From the NCBI GenBank assembly GCA_902800925.1, contig CADCGD010000024.1:1-64000 (forward strand): a stretch of 64,000 bases of DNA. Reading direction: 5' to 3'. The translations under genes were made by a program, and so were the position numbers. The notes under the pieces are model-generated. The model was not told where the DNA came from. It made no database searches and was given only the letters and a program-made list of their open reading frames with translations. This document shows positions 60,849-64,000 of the stretch, piece after piece (positions within the stretch are counted from its first letter, which is position 1; each line of letters opens with the position of its first letter). This DNA is from an uncultured Bacteroidales bacterium (GTDB taxonomy: Bacteria; Bacteroidota; Bacteroidia; Bacteroidales; Bacteroidaceae).

Positions 60849-62876
60849 ATGAAAAAAGTATTAACAATGATGGCATTAGCAATGATGACCGCAACGGCTT
60901 CGGCACAGTTGAAGTCTGGCATCCACATGGGTGACCTCGACCAGTCTGTGCGCCCAGCCGACGATTTCTATGAGTATGCCTGTGGTGGATGGATGAAAGC
61001 CAATCCACTGCCTGCCGCTTATTCGCGCTACGGCAGCTTCGACCGCTTGGCCGAGGATAACAACAAGCGCATCAATGGTATTCTGAAAGAACTGCAGGAG
61101 AACACCTATCCCGCAGGGTCGGTAGAGCAGAAACTCAGCGACCTCTACAAGCTCGCGATGGACTCGGCACGCAGAGAGCAGGACGGACTGGCTCCTGCCA
61201 TGCCCATCATCAAGCGTCTGGAGACTGCCAAGACCAAGGAACAGCTCTTTGCCATCCAACTGGAGTTGATGCCTTATGGTAACTCGGAGATTTTTGGCGC
61301 CTACATCGGTGCTGACGAGAAGAATGCCACGCAGAACATCCTGAACTTCTTCCAGGGTGGCCTGACGCTGGGTCAGAAGGACTACTATCTGGAGAACGAC
61401 GAGGCCACCGTGAAGATTCGCGAGGCCTACAAGAAGCACATCGTCCGCATGTTCCAGCTCTTTGGCTTCAAGAAGGGTGCTGCCGAGAAGAAGATGAAGA
61501 ACATCCTGAAGGTGGAGACGGCGCTGGCCAAGGTGTCGAAGTCGCGCACAGAACTGCGTGACCCTATAGCCAACTATAACAAGATGACACTGAAGGAGTT
61601 AGTCGCTATGTGTCCAAACCTGCAGATTGAGCGCCAGATGAATGCCAAGGGCATCAAGAGCCAGTACATGCAGGAGGTTGTCGTTGGTCAGGTAGAGTTT
61701 ATGAAGGCTGCTGACAAACTGTTTAGCACGATGTCTGCCGCTGAGTATCGCGACGTGATGGAGTGGGGCCAGATAGACGGAAGTACAGGCTATCTGAACG
61801 ACGAGGTGCGTGCTGCCAGCTTCGACTTCTATGGCAAGGTGTTCTCTGGACGTAAGGAGGACCACCCCTTGTGGCGCCGTGCTACCAGTCAGGTGCAGGG
61901 TGTGATGGGCGAGGCCCTGGGTCGTATCTACGTCAAGAAGTACTTCCCTGCCTCGTCTAAGGAGCGCATGAAGACCCTCGTAGAGAACCTGCGCATTGCT
62001 CTTGGTGAGCGTATTGCTGCCCAGGACTGGATGGACGATTCGACGAAGGTCAACGCCTTGCTGAAGCTCAATACGTTCTATGTGAAGATTGGTTATCCTG
62101 ACCGTTGGACAGACCTTTCTGGCTTAAAGATTGATGCAAAAAAATCTTACTATGAGAACATGAAGGAGTGCAGCCGTTTCTGGAATGCTTGGCGCATTGA
62201 TCATACGGCAGGTAAACCTGTTGATAGAGATGACTGGCACATGACTCCGCAGACAGTGAATGCATACTATAACCCTACCACGAACGAAATCTGCTTCCCT
62301 GCTGGTATTCTGCAAGTTCCATTCTTTGATCCAACGGCTGACGATGCCTTCAACTATGGTGCTATCGGTGTCGTCATCGGTCACGAGATGACCCACGGTT
62401 TTGACGACCAGGGACGCCAGTATGACAAGGATGGAAATATGCATGACTGGTGGAAGAATGAGGATGCAAAAAACTTTACAGAACGTACAGACAAGTATGC
62501 AGACTTCTTCTCGAAGATCAAGGTGCTTCCTGACCTCAATGCCAATGGTCGTCTGACGCTGGGTGAGAACCTGGCTGACCACGGTGGTCTGCAGGTGGCC
62601 TATACAGCTTTCCTGAATGCTACCAAGCACAACCCCTTGTCCGTCATCGATGGGCTGACACCTGCTCAGCGTTTCTTCATCGCCTATGCTGGTGTGTGGG
62701 CAGGAAACATTACAGAAGCTGAGATTCGTAACCGTACCAAGAGTGACCCTCACTCACTGGGTCGTTGGCGTGTTAATGGTGCTCTGCCACACATCGATGC
62801 GTGGTACGATGCTTTCGGCGTGAAAGAAGGCGATAAGATGTATTTGCCCAAGTCTGAACGCCTGCCTCTTTGGTGA
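60849..62876 (+). CDS. pepO: M13-family metallopeptidase (PepO / neprilysin-like), exported
   Basis: A 675-residue zinc endopeptidase. The signal peptide is 1-20 (ATASAQ). The long N-terminal helical domain starts SVRPADDFYEYACGGWMKANPLPAAYSRYGSFDRL. The zinc site is VIGHEMTHGFDDQGRQYDKDGN (HExxH) with the third ligand in LGENLADHGGLQVAY (ENLAD). NAYYNPTTNEICFPAGILQ and the C-terminal HIDAWYDAFGVKEGDKMYLP with ERLPLW complete the family pattern. Length is typical. Expected in the periplasm or at the outer membrane, degrading peptides. It ends at a strong terminator. Confidence 0.94.
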   Translation: MKKVLTMMALAMMTATASAQLKSGIHMGDLDQSVRPADDFYEYACGGWMKANPLPAAYSRYGSFDRLAEDNNKRINGILKELQENTYPAGSVEQKLSDLYKLAMDSARREQDGLAPAMPIIKRLETAKTKEQLFAIQLELMPYGNSEIFGAYIGADEKNATQNILNFFQGGLTLGQKDYYLENDEATVKIREAYKKHIVRMFQLFGFKKGAAEKKMKNILKVETALAKVSKSRTELRDPIANYNKMTLKELVAMCPNLQIERQMNAKGIKSQYMQEVVVGQVEFMKAADKLFSTMSAAEYRDVMEWGQIDGSTGYLNDEVRAASFDFYGKVFSGRKEDHPLWRRATSQVQGVMGEALGRIYVKKYFPASSKERMKTLVENLRIALGERIAAQDWMDDSTKVNALLKLNTFYVKIGYPDRWTDLSGLKIDAKKSYYENMKECSRFWNAWRIDHTAGKPVDRDDWHMTPQTVNAYYNPTTNEICFPAGILQVPFFDPTADDAFNYGAIGVVIGHEMTHGFDDQGRQYDKDGNMHDWWKNEDAKNFTERTDKYADFFSKIKVLPDLNANGRLTLGENLADHGGLQVAYTAFLNATKHNPLSVIDGLTPAQRFFIAYAGVWAGNITEAEIRNRTKSDPHSLGRWRVNGALPHIDAWYDAFGVKEGDKMYLPKSERLPLW

Positions 62877-62901
62877 TGTTTTAGACAAAAAACAGAAAAA
62901 T

Positions 62902-62935
62902 GCCGTCGTAAATGAAATTTACGGCGGTTTTTTTT
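62902..62935 (+). terminator. Terminator of the M13 peptidase gene
   Basis: GCCGTCGTAAAT pairs with ATTTACGGCGG (one G-U pair) around GAA, followed by eight T. The end of the T run is also the -33 box of the next promoter. Confidence 0.85.
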
Positions 62936-62964
62936 GTGCGTTTATATTTTTTTTGCTATCTTTG
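62933..62964 (+). promoter_or_regulatory. Promoter of the zinc-ribbon gene, overlapping the terminator
   Basis: TTTG (62933-62936), 20 bases, TATCTTTG (62957-62964); the ATG is 27 bases downstream. Confidence 0.75.
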
Positions 62965-62990
62965 CAACTGACATTTTTAACAACTGCATA

Positions 62991-63968
62991 ATGATAGACG
63001 ATAATAACCCTCAAACAAGCAATTTTGAGCGCACGGTAAGACCACAGCAGACGCTCAATAGGACGATGGACTCACAGGAGCCGTTAACTCCGCAGCAGCT
63101 GTTTTCTCCCCAGCGGACAATGCAGCAGGCGCAACAGCAGACACAGCAGCGCCAGGCGGCAGGAAAGAAGTGTCCTTTCTGTGGCGCCATCAACGATCCG
63201 GAGGCCATGTTCTGTGCACAGTGTGGTCAGCCCATCAGTAAGGCTACGTGTCCTCACTGTGGTGCCGAGATAGACCCAGATGCAGACTTCTGTGAGGTCT
63301 GCCATCATTATATCCGTAAAGACGTATGCTCCTATTGTGGTGCACACCTGGAAGGCAGCGAGGCTTACTGTCCTGAGTGTGGCAGCCCGCGAGGTGGTAT
63401 GGTGTGTCCTACATGCCATACGCTGAACGACTTTGCCTTCTGCAAGAAGTGTGGTACGGCGCTGACCAAGGAAGCCCGTCAGTTGGTAAGACAGTTGCAG
63501 ATGAATCCAGACTACCAGCAGTTGCTGGAAATAGTCAGGGACTACTCTAAGCTGGAGAATGCACTGCCCTACAATTCTGAGCGCGACATCCTCAAGGAAC
63601 AGGCCAATGCCAAGCTGCGTGAGCGCGTGCTCTCGCTGTTGCAGAAAGATGAAGGCGTAGAGCTTCCCATCATTCCTCCCGTAGAGTCGAAGCGTATGAC
63701 CCGTGAAGAGCTGGAGGAAATCAAGGCCGTGAAGATCAAGATGCTGTCGACCATCCTCGACAAGTTGGCAGTGCCACCTACGACATCACCTGTTCAGGCA
63801 CGCAACTTCGCAATGGCCAGCAAACCCGTTGGCGTCCGTTTGGCATGGGTCTGCAACTACAAGCACGCCATGCATAGCAGTCCCTGCGGATGTGCCAAAC
63901 CCCATCTGGGCGGTAAATGGGTTGTTTTAGGAAAGAATAGTACTGAAGAAATTAAAGACGACAAATAA
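62991..63968 (+). CDS. Multi-zinc-ribbon protein
   Basis: A 325-residue protein starting at the ATG at 62991 (MIDDNNPQTSNFERTVRPQQ); the open frame upstream is promoter sequence. After a Gln-rich disordered stretch (about 25-58) come several double-zinc-ribbon units: CPFCGAINDPEAMFCAQCGQP, CPHCGAEIDPDADFCEVCHHYI, CSYCGAHLEGSEAYCPECGSP and CPTCHTLNDFAFCKKCGTA. A helical charged region (about 170-270) follows, and the tail has another Cys/His group (YKHAMHSSPCGCAKPHLGGKW). It may be an adaptor that binds nucleic acid or partner proteins. The partial gene at the window edge follows after 3 bases, so they are probably co-transcribed. Confidence 0.75.
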   Translation: MIDDNNPQTSNFERTVRPQQTLNRTMDSQEPLTPQQLFSPQRTMQQAQQQTQQRQAAGKKCPFCGAINDPEAMFCAQCGQPISKATCPHCGAEIDPDADFCEVCHHYIRKDVCSYCGAHLEGSEAYCPECGSPRGGMVCPTCHTLNDFAFCKKCGTALTKEARQLVRQLQMNPDYQQLLEIVRDYSKLENALPYNSERDILKEQANAKLRERVLSLLQKDEGVELPIIPPVESKRMTREELEEIKAVKIKMLSTILDKLAVPPTTSPVQARNFAMASKPVGVRLAWVCNYKHAMHSSPCGCAKPHLGGKWVVLGKNSTEEIKDDK

Positions 63969-63971
63969 CAT

Positions 63972-64000
63972 ATGGATTTGGATGTGACCAACCGACCAAC
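63972..64000 (+). CDS. Start of a gene cut by the window edge
   Basis: An ATG 3 bases after the zinc-ribbon stop opens a frame (MDLDVTNRP) that runs off the end. Too short to identify; the tight spacing suggests the next gene of the same operon. Confidence 0.4.

Overview
The window looks like a chromosomal piece of a Bacteroidetes bacterium, most likely Prevotellaceae (Prevotella or a close relative). Promoters follow the TTTG / TAnnTTTG pattern rather than the sigma-70 pattern. Shine-Dalgarno sequences are nearly absent. The content is also Bacteroidetes-like: a type IX secretion (CHU_C) sorting domain, a LysM plus periplasmic-binding-protein fusion, a PorT-like barrel, NspC, an HU-like DNA-binding protein followed by a 36-residue smalltalk protein, and a two-CBM20 GH77 amylomaltase. 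No rRNA, tRNA, CRISPR array or intact insertion sequence was seen.

Layout. 0.4-11.5 kb: aldA, uvrA, a small secreted CHU_C protein, then a + strand run of LysM-PBP, outer-membrane barrel, POT peptide transporter, NhaC antiporter and a secreted endonuclease/phosphatase-fold protein. 11.5-20.8 kb (- strand): a RidA/chorismatase-like protein, an MFS carrier and a DPP5-type S9 peptidase, then serC-serA, a DbpA-like helicase and an OmpH/Skp lipoprotein. 21-31 kb: pepD and a lipoprotein, relA, a TlpA-like thioredoxin, an unknown exported protein, thrS and nspC. 31-45.6 kb (- strand): patatin-trmD, recJ-recQ, ptb-buk, manC-gmd-fcl (GDP-fucose synthesis), dedA, a TPR protein and glnS. 45.7-54.3 kb: an accessory island. 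54.5-64 kb: mltG, malQ, an M15 peptidase, an ABC-F ATPase, a PepO-like M13 peptidase and a zinc-ribbon protein.

The accessory island is the most unusual part. It is AT-rich (spot counts of single 60-base lines give about 33-35% GC, against about 57% in glnS). In transcription order it holds a WYL regulator, a 61-residue protein, a 504-residue protein of unknown family, an 852-residue protein with two phospholipase-D (HKD-like) motifs, and a DUF6994-like protein, then a truncated rhuM. The 504/852 pair overlaps by 20 bases and resembles a two-component defence module; I could not match it to a named system. Direct copies of a short hairpin repeat lie on both sides.

Two other themes run through the window. 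First, families of short dispersed repeats lie in spacers and also appear inside genes as in-frame insertions (DbpA-like helicase, RelA at two places, NspC, ABC-F). One composite repeat with matching inverted ends, about 113 bp, occurs at 31.0 kb and, inverted, at 54.0 kb and looks like a MITE. Second, three small indels of about 20-35 bases disrupt neighbouring genes between 16.4 and 18.2 kb (DPP5 signal peptide, serA, serC). They may be assembly errors or real damage to serine synthesis.
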